Part shown: piece after piece, positions 51,401-61,363 of the stretch | How the letters are laid out: each line of letters starts with the position of its first letter | Numbering within the stretch: position 1 is the stretch's first letter | Assembly (NCBI RefSeq): GCF_023856365.1 | Contig: NC_064540.1 | Span: 7,223,501-7,287,500, forward strand | Length of the DNA stretch: 64,000 nucleotides | From: Brienomyrus brachyistius | Lineage: Eukaryota; Chordata; Actinopteri; Osteoglossiformes; Mormyridae | Direction: 5' to 3' | The notes under the pieces: generated by a model | What the model was told of the DNA's origin: nothing | Seen by the model: the letters and a program-made list of their open reading frames with translations, nothing else | The model's database searches: none | Made by a program: the position numbers and the translations under genes

Positions 51401-54400
51401 TTTATTGTTTGTACAATTAAACTATAATGATATTAACTTTATAGGTGAAAAGTTACTTTGTTCTTGGGTATTATAAGGCTTTTAATAACGATATCATTTT
51501 CAAATGTACGACCAGTTAGCAGTGCAGTGGTCAGCATTGTTGCCTCACACCTCTAGAACCAAAGTTTGAGTCTCTACTCTGGTTCCATGTGTGGAGTTTG
51601 CATGTTCCCCCTGTGTCGTCGTGGGGTTTCCTTCAGGTACTCCAGTTTCCCCCCACAGTCCACGCTGATGTTAACTAGAGTTACCAAAATGCCCGTAGGT
51701 GTGCATGTGTGAGTGAATGGTGTGTGAGTGTGCCATGCGATGGGCTGGCGCCCATAGAAAATGGATAGTAGATCAGTTGCACTTTGCTTGGTACCTTTTA
51801 CGCTAGGTCAGCACTATGCACATAAAAGGAAGGAAGCCAATATGTAGCCATGAGCATCTTCTACTCCCTCAAGGCCAGTGTGAGCTATACTGACCTGCAG
51901 GACAGATCAATGTGAGCCCGCAGATGTCTGAAGGGTAGCAGGCAGCATACACTCCAGCCACATGTCCACCCATGGACGTACCCACCACATGGAATGGCTT
52001 CTTGTTGAGTCGGAGGGTCTCTACAAACTGATGGGGGAGGAGTAGTTACAAGCTTTTGTAATAGATGTGTAACAACACAGAGAAAAACCCAAGAATTTGC
52101 TATAGTGAGTCCAGAAACATGGGGGGGGGGGGTCATATCTGTGTCCCTGTTGAACCCAATCAAAAGGACAGGCTGACAAATAGCATACTGTGATGGACCA
52201 AAGGTCGTCCATTGCCTTGTGCCCTGGAATTGCCTCATTAAGTCTGTGCTGTTACACCACAACCCCTCCTTTGAGGCATCATCCTGACTATGAGAATTTG
52301 AACATGGCGGCTTCCAGCTTTATACTTCTTTAACTACAACCCCTGGCAAAAAGTATGGAATCAAGTTTGGATTGTTGAGTGAAATTAGTTTTGTGGCATG
52401 TATGCGCTTGTTTTTTTTTCTACACGCTTAAACATTTGAATGAACGTCTCATGAGAGGGGTGATTCCATACTTTTTGCCAGGGGTTGTAAGAGCTTTAGA
52501 AGCTCTACTTGGAAGGCTAGTGCCGCAAAAACAAAGAGCTTTCATTCCATATAACTTTAGATTGTCAGATTAAAATAGGCAAAAAGAGCCTTAACACAAT
52601 AAACAAATGCAAAGACATTAACCTGAATGAATCTGACTTTCCTTAGAGAGAGCTGGTCTAAAGGTATTATTTATGTCAATTAATAAACAGAGATGATGCA
52701 TCTCCAGGTGCTTCAGCTTGGGATGGATTTCTGTGAGAACATGCCAGGTTAATGTGCTTCGGCCCTCTCAACCCGAGGGCTTTTTCCAGCTCTCATCCAG
52801 GACACACATCTGCTGTGGCTTAACTGCCTTTATTTCTGCTTTGTTTGATCACACACTGGTGCTCCTGCACAATATGCGCTGCATGAATCCAGCCATTTAG
52901 TACAAAAATACCTTCCTCAATATTACACTCATAACCATTTATACATGCAGGTATTTATAGATACTCAACATTCTACATTCATTTATCAGAAGTGATAAAT
53001 GGTTTGGGAGAGCAGGGTCAGACAGTCCATGGAGCAACTGGGGGCTAAGGGCCTCGCTCAGGAACCCGTCAGTGAAATCGCTATGCCAACAACAGAATTC
53101 TGTTCTGGAGTCCTAACCCACTGAGCCACACACCATTTAAGGGCCACCAGAGAGGGTTTTCAAACCTGCAACCTTCTGGTTGGGATCTGATCATCTGATT
53201 GAAACAGGTCCTGCTCTCAGGGTTGATTTTACTGCTGTTTATCTTCTCATTATCCATACACAGGTACTCAAACTGCTTCAGGTGACAGCTACTTTGGATG
53301 TAAACATTAACAAACATGGTCAATGATGTCATCATGGCACAGTGGTTATGTAAGGATGTAAGGAGTATACTCTGCCCACTGACATTTCCAGATTACCAGC
53401 ATCCCATACGAGACCATGCTGTAGAGCCCACCTGGTGTACCCTCCGGACTTGGCCCTCAATGGAGTAGTCCTTCGTGTTGGTCAGAGTGGTCCCTCCATG
53501 GCCAGGCAGGTCCACACACACCAGGTGAAGATGTTTGGGGAGGAACTATGAAGAGAGAGATTAAAGTACAGGCTTAAAATGGACACATGCTACCATATAA
53601 GGTACACACTGTCTGCAGAATTATTAGGCAAGTGTGTATATCACTTGTATCTTCTCAACCAACCAATACACTGAGTCCAGATGAATCTCTAATTAAGAAT
53701 CAACTGTTTAAAAAAAGCAAAATGTTCAGTATTTGGTCTGAATACTTTCTGTTTGGATAAAAACAGGAAAACATAGTTACTTTCCTGTGCAGAATTATTA
53801 AGCAAATTATTATTACTTTTAAAATGGGCCAAAGAGGACCTTACAGAGAGCAGGACAAAAAAAAACTAAATAGTCAAGTACCAGTCAGAGGGATGCAAAA
53901 TGATCGAAACTGACAGACTTTTGAAATATGATCACTATACAATGAAGTGTTTTGTTACCAACAGCCAAAGCATGTAGAGAGAAGATGACACACATAAACT
54001 GCCAAAGTTCTGTGTCAAATTAAAGGGGAAACTCCCAGAAACTCCTGAGCATTTTTCAAAACTGCAGTCTGAACAGAATCTCCAGACGTTCTAGGTGCAG
54101 TGTGCTGCATGACATTCCTAAGGTCATAAACGCTGAAACATGGCCTCCACTCAATAAGGCATGTAAGGTATAACATTAAGAATGGGCACGGACACATCTC
54201 AAGACTGATGGTACAAAGGTTTTGGGGACAGATGAGATGAAAGTGTCTCTTGATGGAACAGATGGATGGGCCAGTGGATGGAGATCCTCTTCAAGCACCA
54301 ACAAGGTGGTGGAGAAGAGATGACATGGGCTGTAATCATCAGTGATGAACTTGTCATACCTTTCTGACTTGCAGATTGTGTAAAAATTAACCTGGTCTAC

Positions 54401-57341
54401 TGCCAATTTCTAGAAGATACCTTCTTCAAACACTGGCACAAGAAGAAGTCTGCAGCTTTCTAAAAGGTTATGATATTCCTGCAAGACAATGCCCCTCCCT
54501 ATGCATCAAAGTATTTCATAGATTGGCCTAGAAAGGCTTGAAACGTGATTGAATTATGGCCCGCCCCCCTTCATCACCTGACTCCACCCCATTGAGAACT
54601 ACTGGGCCTTAGCAAAGTGTGAGATTTACCAAGGTAGCAAGCAGTACTCTTCTCAGAGCAGCATCTGGGAGGTGGTCCTAGATGGCTCAGCAAATGTAGG
54701 ACATTATCAAATCAAAAACCTGATTGGTTCAGTGAGCAACAGGCTCATGATTGTCATTAAGAAGAAAGTTGGCTATACTGGGCATTAAACTGGATGAAGT
54801 GGGCTGTATAGAACAGCTGATAGCTTGTTATTCCTTATATATATTGAATAACAAAAATAGTTTCTTATTATTATTTCTGTTTATGGTGAAGAGAGAAAAT
54901 CCACTTAGTTTCTGATTGCCTAGTAATTCTGTGTTTTTCTTTTATTTTTGTTTGTGAAAGTCAAATGTAACATTTTCTCTCTAAATAAATTTACTTCGTG
55001 CACAAGAAAGCTTCTGAATTCATTTTTATAAGTCTGCCCAACTTTTGCTAAAAATGATCTCCAGGAATAAGTACTTGCCTAATAATTCTGCACACAGTGT
55101 ATTTAAGAATGACAGTTTACGGAAATATGACACTGCTATCTTCTTACAGGGATTTGATCCTGCAACACAAAAAAACCCGTGTTCCTAAGATGTGTAGCTA
55201 TTGTATATCAAGGTACAGCAGTAAGATAATGGAAATAGTCCGAGTCAAATCCAAAATTCTATCTTAACATTTCAGCCTTTGAGGTATTTAAGAACAGAAG
55301 ATACATGCACCAAGAACACTCCCTACCTATCAGTCCATAAACTTATTATGTAATTTAATGAAATCTGTCCTGTTGCAAGTAGAAGATCCACCTGGAGATC
55401 AAAGGAACCTTTGTAGCACCGTGAAAGGACTGTGGCCTATCATTTCTCCAAACACAGTTGAGGAAGCCAGCTGACGGCAATTCAGTAAAGTGGTTTTGCT
55501 TGGTCCAGGCTGACCACTGTGCTACGTCGCCTTCAATGGAGCAATCGCATCACCGAAGTGCCGCATACAATTCCAGGGGTCTTCGGGACCCGTGCTGTGT
55601 GAAGCCTCACCTTCATCATGGACAGCCACAGGTCTTTATGGGCAGAGAAACCATGCAGCATGAGCACCGAGGGCCGCGTCCCCGGCTTGCCCCTCACCGA
55701 GTAGCAGAAGCGGTAGGCCTTGCAGTCAGCGTAGCGCACCTGCATCCCCAAGGCTCGCCTCCAGTACCTGTCCCCATAAGAACAGCGGGATTACCGGGGG
55801 TCACAGGCTGACATGCCTAATCATAGGATTTTGGGTTTCAATCTTAATGCAGGTGCAGAAACATGATATAACACATACAATGCTGTCCCAGAGATGGGTA
55901 ATATTTACATAACAGCACCTGTTCGGCTCTCTCAAGGATATTAATTATCCCTGAATGTTAAGGTCAAGTTCAAATTCCATTTAAATGTCAACGAACGAAG
56001 TCCCAGACCCTCAGAGTTCCCCTCTGGCATAGACACACAGATGGGATGTTCCTGTCCCTGTCTGCATGCCAAAGACCACAGTCCAAGTTGCATAAGTTTA
56101 CAACCCCCACCATGCGTTTTCTATTATACCCCCAGAGCAAAAGGTACCAAGTTCCTACAAACGTTAAAAGGCAAAACGTTACAGCCTCTTTCGGTAAAAA
56201 GGGTGACGATTCCAGGGAATGCAACAATCTAACAGCGACAAATGAAATTCACTGCATTTCTCCAAAGGTGACATAATATTCAGACGATTTCGTACATTGA
56301 AATGCATGCGGCTCGCAAAGAAAGTCGTCCCTTCACACCACCTCACATCACCAGCTGGAAAGCCTGGAATGACCCTTAAGTCCTCTCTGTCTGGTTTCTG
56401 TACATTTAAATTTCCCATAAGGGAGATGAAGGCTACACTCTCAGACAAAAATTGTACCTTTTCTTGTCAAGGCTCTGCCAATTGTACTCTTAGCTGTAGA
56501 TAATTGTACCTTTAAGGTACAGAAATGGACTCTGAGGAACATTTCTGTACCATTGATTGTACATTAATGTTGTTTGTACCTTTGGCATGTTCCTCAGAGT
56601 CCATTTCTGTACCTTAAAAGGTACAATAACCTACAGCTAGGGGTATAATTGGCAGATGCTTGAGGGTACAGCCCCAGGTACAAGCAAAGGTACAAATATT
56701 TACCCTTTTTTCTGAGTGTAGGTTGGTGGAATTTGACCATAATTTTGTGGGAGCACTCAGTCCATCCAGTGGTTTCTCCTCCTATCTGACTATTCTCACT
56801 GACGCAGGCAGGGGAATATACTGGACAGGATGCAGTACTTGGTTAAATAATTTCAGAACCAGAGTTCGTGTGCAATTTCAAAAGGATCAAATGTGGCCAA
56901 AATTAGCACGTGATGTTAATTAGCAGCATTCTCTACAGGCATGAACTAAGCTCAGCTGAGATTATGTGGTCTTAAGTTCTGCTGTTGACTGAGTAGATCC
57001 TGTGATAAACACCAGGGAGTTCGCTGCTTAATGTCTGTTGTGCATGCTGGGATAGGCTCCAGAAAATTAAATATGCAGTATGAATTTGAATTAATATAAT
57101 TCAATTTGAATACTGAAAGGACAGCAAAAATACAAGACTGTTATGCAAACTCATTTGGCACAAATCTCTTTCTGTACCTTAGGAATGCCAGACAATTGGT
57201 CAATTGGGTACAATGACCTTACCAGTAGTAGACCTTAATGAGAGCCGAGGGCCATAGCAGAAAAGATGCAATGAAGGCCAGGATAGGAATGGCAAGTGTT
57301 CCCCCAGCAATGATGAACATGTTCACTGTATCCAGCTCCAT
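48461..57341 (-). CDS. abhd6: Monoacylglycerol lipase ABHD6
   Basis: This is a membrane-bound alpha/beta hydrolase that cleaves monoacylglycerols, including 2-arachidonoylglycerol. Eight coding exons in transcript order: 57223-57341, 55611-55767, 53432-53545, 51895-52027, 50276-50433, 50092-50146, 48849-48949, 48461-48643. They total 1020 nt, giving 339 residues (human 337), all phases closing. Residues about 9-31 form an N-terminal membrane helix (FIIAGGTLAIPILAFIASFLLWP). LMLHGFSAHKD is the oxyanion-side loop. GTSMGG places the nucleophile at Ser148, KQD the acid at Asp278 and NCGH the base at His306. These are the human triad positions. A splice acceptor precedes the ATG, so there is at least one non-coding 5' exon. 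dnase1l3 is divergent. Confidence 0.97.
49158..50035 (+). mobile_element. hAT-type element in abhd6 intron, with 8-bp target duplication
   Basis: The terminal sequences TAGTGATGCTCCGAT and ATCGGAGCATCTCTA are inverted. They are flanked by a perfect 8-bp direct repeat ATGATTAT (49150-49157 and 50036-50043), the hAT signature. The 878-bp body is GC-richer than its surroundings and rich in GATCGG repeats near both ends. It lies 48 bp beyond the donor of the 50092-50146 exon, antisense to abhd6. Confidence 0.88.
49282..49770 (+). pseudogene. hAT transposase N-terminal fragment with BED zinc finger
   Basis: A 162-codon open frame with ATG. Residues about 18-70 form a BED finger (WKFF, CNVCRDE, then HLRTCH). 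The frame then runs into the start of a transposase region (FICLDEQPLSVVEDKGFRRLL) and stops after SALFGKDGLQ. The catalytic RNase-H fold and hAT dimerisation region are absent, so it is an internally deleted derivative. The frame itself is intact and could still make a DNA-binding fragment. Confidence 0.8.
50500..50590 (+). repeat. Dispersed repeat fragment after CCAT microsatellite
   Basis: A CATC/CCAT run followed by CAACTGCTTGTCCCAGTTAA and a TATCCCAGGCAG block, the same family as 46925-47025. Confidence 0.5.
50763..51083 (+). mobile_element. TA-flanked MITE (GACGCTCCTC ends) in abhd6 intron
   Basis: The ends CAGACGCTCCTCTACTTA and TAAGTAGAGGAGCGTCTG are perfect inverted repeats with TA on each side (50761-50762 and 51084-51085). 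The 321-bp body has no ORF. It is an inverted-orientation relative of 23549-23830. Confidence 0.85.
51515..51765 (+). repeat. tRNA-derived SINE, second family, in abhd6 intron
   Basis: GCAGTGGTCAGCATTG (A-box-like) begins a body with GGAGTTTGCATGTTC, GTGGGGTTTCCTTC and GTTTCCCCCCACAGTCCA, ending near GCGATGGGCTGGC. The related copy is at 59558-59884 in the other orientation. Confidence 0.75.
52335..52489. mobile_element. Tc1/mariner-type MITE, 155 bp
   Basis: TACAACCCCTGGCAAAAAGT begins and ACTTTTTGCCAGGGGTTGTA ends the element: perfect 20-bp and near-perfect 28-bp inverted repeats flush with TA. The centre is AT-rich and non-coding. Confidence 0.88.
52970..53135 (-). repeat. tRNA-derived SINE in abhd6 intron
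   Basis: Same family as 36425-36640. The minus strand begins GGTGTGTGGCTCAGTGGGTTAGGACTC (tRNA-like head). Confidence 0.65.
53603..55102 (+). mobile_element. Decayed Tc1/mariner-type transposon in abhd6 intron
   Basis: Inverted ends carrying CTGCAGAATTATTAGGCAAGT and ACTTGCCTAATAATTCTGCA bound about 1.5 kb, close to TA dinucleotides. Plus-strand translation in shifting frames shows transposase pieces: LQDNAPPYASKY around a catalytic Asp, then ENYWALAKCEIYQ at the third catalytic position, and VGYTGH before the stop. Frameshifts and stops make it inactive. It is antisense to abhd6. Confidence 0.82.
56434..56721. mobile_element. Foldback MITE in abhd6 first coding intron
   Basis: The ends CTACACTCTCAGA and TCTGAGTGTAGG are inverted. 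Nested inside, 56499-56541 and 56587-56628 are also inverted (GTACAGAAATGGACTCTGAGG). Repeated GTACC/GGTAC steps occur throughout. No ORF. The CACTCTCAGA-type ends resemble hAT MITEs, but I see no clear 8-bp duplication. Confidence 0.7.
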
Positions 57342-58729
57342 CGCCGAAGCCTGAAACACCCCCCTGCAGCAAAAAACACAGGCATCATTGTCTCTAACTG
57401 GATGATCTGTAATTACAAATGTTATTCTGTGACAATTATATCATTGTCAGACCTGCTGTATTTACCCATACCTGCCACAGAAAAGTAAATTACTCCTTGG
57501 GACCTATGAAGTTTCTATCTACCTACCTACCTACCTACCTACTGGCTAATCAAATGGATCTGTCATACCGGGATCTATTTGTTCAATTTGTTGAATTTAT
57601 TTGTTAGCAGAACTGGAATGCATTTTACAAACACTCTGTGACACGATAACAATTTTAATAAAGGCAAACAACATAAAAACAATAAAATACAACACGATTA
57701 TTCCGACACACTTTTGCTACATCAATAAGGACATAATCCACAAACAGCAGCAATAATTATTTCAAAGATTAGTTAAATAGACATACACAGTAAACAGTAA
57801 ATAACTGTTTGTATAAAAAAAGTTAATTACTTTGGGTATAATGTGTGTGCACGCACTGGTACAGTGTTCAGGTTTCAGTTGGGGTTCATGTGTTCAGGTT
57901 AGGCTTAACGTGTTCAGGTTCAGTAAAACGTGTTCAGGTGCCTTGAGCTCCACCCGCCAAACCTCTCTGAGCTCAGTTAGCAGCTGGTGCATTAATTTCC
58001 TCCATGCTAAGAGGTTCTCTCCACACCCTCAGTGCATCCAAAACACACGGTCCAGCAGAGGTAGGGCATGAGACCTAAGGAAGCCAAAAGGCACATTCTG
58101 CAGTGACGAGGGAGCTCAGCGGCATGCCACCAAGCTGCAGTTACATCTGGGCATTAACGGTCTAATTAAATGCCTCCGGGGAATGTTGGAGTTAGATTCC
58201 GCCGAGTCCGTTGATGAGGAAAGAGATGCACACTGTAGGCGAAGGATGGTTGTAAGTCAGCTCTCTTTATTCGTTGCACAGATCGATCCGGGAGTCAGCC
58301 TATATGCACAACAGTACATACCCAAGGAAGCTCAAACTCTGTTGTCTGTGTCTGGCTTATATAGCCCGTCTGGGGCGTCTGCTGGTCGTGTTGTTATTTT
58401 CCACTCCTGTGACATACGTCATACAACTCTAGTTTGACATTTGCTGTTCGTTAGCACCCACACCCACCATTTTGTCTCATCTTTTTGATGATCAGCGACC
58501 CCTTCCCTTGTTAGGTCCAGTAGGTCAAGCATATGCATACTGTCACCATGACCCTGGTAATGCACCTTCTGCTTTTTCAGTTACACCATAGTCTAGGGCG
58601 AGGCCCCCTTCCCTACCTGCCTGCAAGTTGGTTCCCATTTTTTAGTGTGACAAAGTTTAGCACAAAGCTTGGCCCACCCTCAGGAAGCAATAGTGTACAC
58701 ACTGGCTGAATTAATCAACAACAGCAGAA

Positions 58730-58864
58730 TAGTTATCCATCCAGTCACATATCCAGTACTGGGTCACGGGGAGCCTGGGGTCTATTCCTGACAGCAGGGG
58801 ACACCCTGGATTCGATGCCGGTCCATCATAGGACACATGTACCCAAACACCCACTAACCCACTA

Positions 58865-58893
<29 letters not shown>
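58730..58893 (+). repeat. Dispersed repeat fragment ending in CA microsatellite
   Basis: TTATCCATCCAGTCACATATC, GTCTATTCCTGACAGCAGG and GATGCCGGTCCATCATAGG blocks, then CCCACTAACCCACA and a pure CA run. Same family as 46925-47025. Confidence 0.55.
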
Positions 58894-58895
<2 letters not shown>

Positions 58896-59557
58896 ACAAG
58901 CACCTCAGACAACAATGCATCTAACCACATCTGAAAAAAATAAAAACAAACACTATTAAAATTAAAAAGGCAAAGCTAATATCACAAATTAATATATTTG
59001 GAAGGAACTTCAATGGCCGCTGTTTAGGAGAAATATTATGTAAGATATACATTACCTATATACTGTCCATATATCGATTGCACGGAAACATTCATGGTGT
59101 TATCTTGGAAGGTAAGATAAACTGAGTTATTGCTATAACAAAGCTCGCAGAGATCTCTTCATATTGAAATGAATGTTTTCCATGTTAGTATAACGGTTTT
59201 TTTCTAATGTATTATTTATTAATAATATAATATATTTAAACTTAATCGAATTTATCGAGGAATAGTTGCAGCTCTAGTTTTGACATCAGAACTGTTTTTA
59301 AAAAGCATGCAATGAATGTATATACATTACCCGTATATGTGTAAAACAAGTACCACGGCTGACTGACCGTCTAAATAACAGCAGAGGTGTGTTGGCAACA
59401 CTGAAGGAAACCGCGATGCTTTTATCCTGTTTAAATTACCTCACCACAACACAGACAGCAAACGCTCGCCTGTCGTTCTTCTTCATTAGTGAAATCGGGT
59501 GTTTTTATGTGTGCTTGTTAGGCCGTCAGCTACAATCACAGTTTGATGATAATTTTC

Positions 59558-59884
59558 CATCCATCCATATTCCAAACCGCTTATCCTACTGGGTCGCGGG
59601 AGGTCCGGAGCCTATCACGAGGCAGGGAACAACCTAGGATGGGGGGCCAGCCCATCGCAGGGCATACTCACACATTATTCACTCTCATATATACCTACGG
59701 GGAATTTAGCAACTCCAATTAGCCTCAGCATGTTTTTGGACTGTGGGGGGAAACCGGAGTACCCGGAGGAAACCCCACGACGACATGCGGAGAACATGCA
59801 AATTCCGCACACACGTGACCCAGGCGAGACTCGAACCCGGCTCCCAGAGGTGTGAGGAAACAGTGCTAACCACTGCACCGCCCC
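59558..59884 (-). repeat. tRNA-derived SINE, second family
   Basis: On the minus strand: GGGGCGGTGCAGTGGTTAGC head (A-box-like), GGTTCGAGTCTCGCC (B-box) and a tail with AAGCGGTTTGGAATATGGAT. It is more complete than the copy at 51515-51765. Confidence 0.82.
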
Positions 59885-61363
59885 TTTAGTACAATTTTAG
59901 TACAGTATTTTAAAGCGGGAGTTTCTTTAAAATACGAACGCTGATTTACTGCATTTGGGCTGCAGCGTGTCTGCTAATATGTTCACTTTTCAAGCGCCGG
60001 ATCCTCTGAGGTTTCTTTCACCTGCTGTCCCGACCATACTCTCATACTCAGATTCGGGTCTATCTAAAATTAGCTGCCCATTTATTTCAGGAAAAAGGTG
60101 ATCGCCTGCGCAGCAATACAACTGCGCCACATAAATATTCAATTAATAAACAACTCAGTGCTTGAAGTGTAATGTGCGGTTACCCAGAAAAAGGGTTATT
60201 TTGGTTGAAGGTAATAAAGGGGAGAGGGGGGGATTGGGGGTGCGATCTATAAAATAGGAAAAGCTTTTCACCTGACCGTAAACTGAAAAACTCTGGACGT
60301 GGCCGGTGACGAAACTTCAAACCGTCAAAACGCATTTCCAGACGCGGTAATGTAGTATATCAAAGTGTATCAAAAGAACGCAATGTATTCATGATTTCTA
60401 ATACATCATTTATTGTTAATATTTCATTCGATAATCACCCCTAGTAACGATTCAATTTTAATAATAGAAAGTCACAGTGTAGTAAATGCATCTTTCTACA
60501 GGCATCTTGTTACTTACGTATACATTAAAATAATAACAAATACATCGAATGACATTCAGAGTATATACGCGCTAGCGATAGCAACAGCTTCATAAGGGTC
60601 AAGCAATGACGATTTCTCTGTCTAGATACACATGCAATTATATGAAGCCATACAGTGATGAGATACACTAGCTAAATTGTGTTTAATGATTTTTGCATTT
60701 AGACATGATTTTACTGTACCTTCTATATGTCTCCGGATCTTTCAATAAAAAGAAAAGTGTGAGCCTTAGAAATGGGTGTCTTGTCTCCAAAAGACAGGTA
60801 TCCTTACGGACACATCTTCATGCTGTAGCAATTCAAACGCCGGTTTTAAGCGTTTCAAGTGATCTGACACAGTTACAATGCTTTTAAAGGGGAAGCAAGC
60901 GCGGCGTGTATTTATGCCGACTAAAAAGAGCCAGCGCGTTCTAATTAGTTGTGCATAGGTCTGATTCAGTGAGGTCTTGATACCATTATTTTTTATGTGA
61001 GCGAATCACCTAATTCATTAGTGCTTCGACTTTGATTTAGAAAGAAACTGTTCTTAAGTGTAAAAGATGAAAAAGGCTCAATTTATATATGGAATTTGGT
61101 GTATGAACAAATATGCTTATATTTAGCGTAGAAATGACAGCTTGCACAGATGATAAAATTCTGAACACTAACACATGAACACATAAGTGAAACATACTGT
61201 TGGCAAATAGGGTATGACAACGTCCTTGGCACAAACAGGGCATAACAAGGCAAAACGAGATAGGCGGAGTTCCAATCGCATGGGTTCAGTGAAATTCCTC
61301 CGAAAATGCGAAAGGCTGCATTTAGCGAGGCTTATGCTGGAGCAAGGACGTCAGAAGCCCGGG

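Larger units (their letters stand above)
57351..61363. other. Divergent intergenic region between abhd6 and dnase1l3
   Basis: It should hold both promoters and the abhd6 non-coding first exon. A minus-strand donor (CAG then GTGAAAAG) at 60272 next to CG-containing DNA (60272 to about 60350) is one candidate. Repeats within: a SINE (59558-59884), a CA tract (58868-58893) and a LINE-type fragment (58730-58862). I see no other gene. Confidence 0.35.

Noticed and set aside
61214..61363. Upstream in-frame start codons extending dnase1l3
   Set aside because: They would place about 50 polar, basic residues before the signal peptide. The start at 61364 gives a standard secretory N-terminus.
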